Positions 63,834 through 64,000 of a stretch of 64,000 nucleotides of DNA are shown in pieces (within the stretch, counting starts at the first letter, position 1; every line of letters starts with the position of its first letter). This stretch comes from Panacagrimonas sp. Its GTDB lineage: Bacteria; Pseudomonadota; Gammaproteobacteria; Nevskiales; Nevskiaceae. The DNA is taken from contig NZ_JAJFBP010000013.1 of assembly GCF_020697055.1 (NCBI RefSeq), positions 62,001 through 126,000 of the forward strand. The letters run 5' to 3'. The translations under genes and the position numbers were made by a program. The notes under the pieces were generated by a model. It was given only the letters and a program-made list of their open reading frames with translations. It ran no database searches and had not been told where the DNA came from.

Positions 63834-64000
63834 TCAGCGCGCCCGACCGTCTTTGGTCGTGCCGATCACCGCGAGCGCGGGACCGGCGATGCGTGCGTCT
63901 GCCAGTTGCAGCAATCTCTTGGCCGCAATCAGCGTGCCATTTGCTCGGATAGCGCAGGCGCGGCGGCGATCGCCTGGGCCTGTCCGTGCAGGCGCAGGCG
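63834..64000 (-). CDS. C-terminal end of a minus-strand gene, possibly siroheme uroporphyrinogen methyltransferase
   Basis: Only about 55 codons are inside the window. The last residues NGTLIAAKRLLQLADARIAG then PALAVIGTTKDGRAR resemble the C-terminus of SUMT/CobA (GTL...LADxA...PALLVVGEVV-type). Upstream of that the same frame is less family-like and another frame fits better, so a frameshift is possible. Siroheme synthesis would suit the adjacent nirB, but the assignment is weak. Confidence 0.38.
   Translation of the reverse strand, partial: PAPARTGPGDRRRACAIRANGTLIAAKRLLQLADARIAGPALAVIGTTKDGRAR

Overview
This window is GC-rich chromosomal DNA with dense genes on both strands. It most likely comes from a gammaproteobacterium of the Xanthomonadales/Lysobacterales type. 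The evidence is the block amgK-murU facing lptD-surA-pdxA-rsmA, a class II DAHP synthase, an outer-membrane/periplasmic gene repertoire, and heptad (GGGACTC) repeats. The lineage call is an inference from gene content and order; no rRNA or tRNA gene was seen.

Left third (1-24 kb): the start of a YbaL/KefB antiporter, PEP synthase, a lipoprotein RNase T2, a secreted choice-of-anchor P protein, thiolase, a rhodanese, class II DAHP synthase, a UvrA2-like ATPase convergent with a uracil-DNA glycosylase, a metallophosphoesterase, the periplasmic molybdenum aldehyde oxidoreductase paoABC, an exported methyltransferase, an SDR, a cupin/GST pair, and a ZIP-like/AI-2E transporter pair.

Centre (24-39.8 kb): a UDP-glucuronate epimerase, folD, two exopolysaccharide genes (an outer-membrane barrel and a priming glycosyltransferase), and a tightly overlapped operon amgK-murU-osmC-uup. 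The divergent envelope block lptD-surA-pdxA-rsmA follows. A 183-bp MITE-like element with TA duplications sits exactly between surA and pdxA and supplies part of the surA stop codon.

Right part (39.8-64 kb): an AraC regulator diverges from an uncharacterised four-gene cluster (CxxC carboxymuconolactone-decarboxylase-like protein, CHK/APH-type kinase, VOC protein, GST-like protein). A molybdenum-cofactor operon follows (mobA-moaA-moaD, a zinc-ribbon gene, moaE, a moaC-moaB fusion, moeA, and a small HExxH protein). Next is an assimilatory nitrate island read leftwards: nitrate transporter, leader ORF, nirB, nirD, an FAD oxidoreductase and nasA. It has a good sigma-54 promoter and an NtrC-like site. 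Upstream of it a nitrate-binding protein gene (nrtA) and a rubredoxin gene are both broken, behind a porin. The last partial gene may be the end of a siroheme methyltransferase.

Functionally the Mo-cofactor operon can feed both NasA and PaoABC, and siroheme would serve NirB. Three unrelated repeat classes (a CGCAAAG inverted repeat in three intergenic copies, GGGACTC heptads, and a TCACT...AGTGA palindrome) are scattered through the right half. The last two classes lie in frame inside nasA and nirB.
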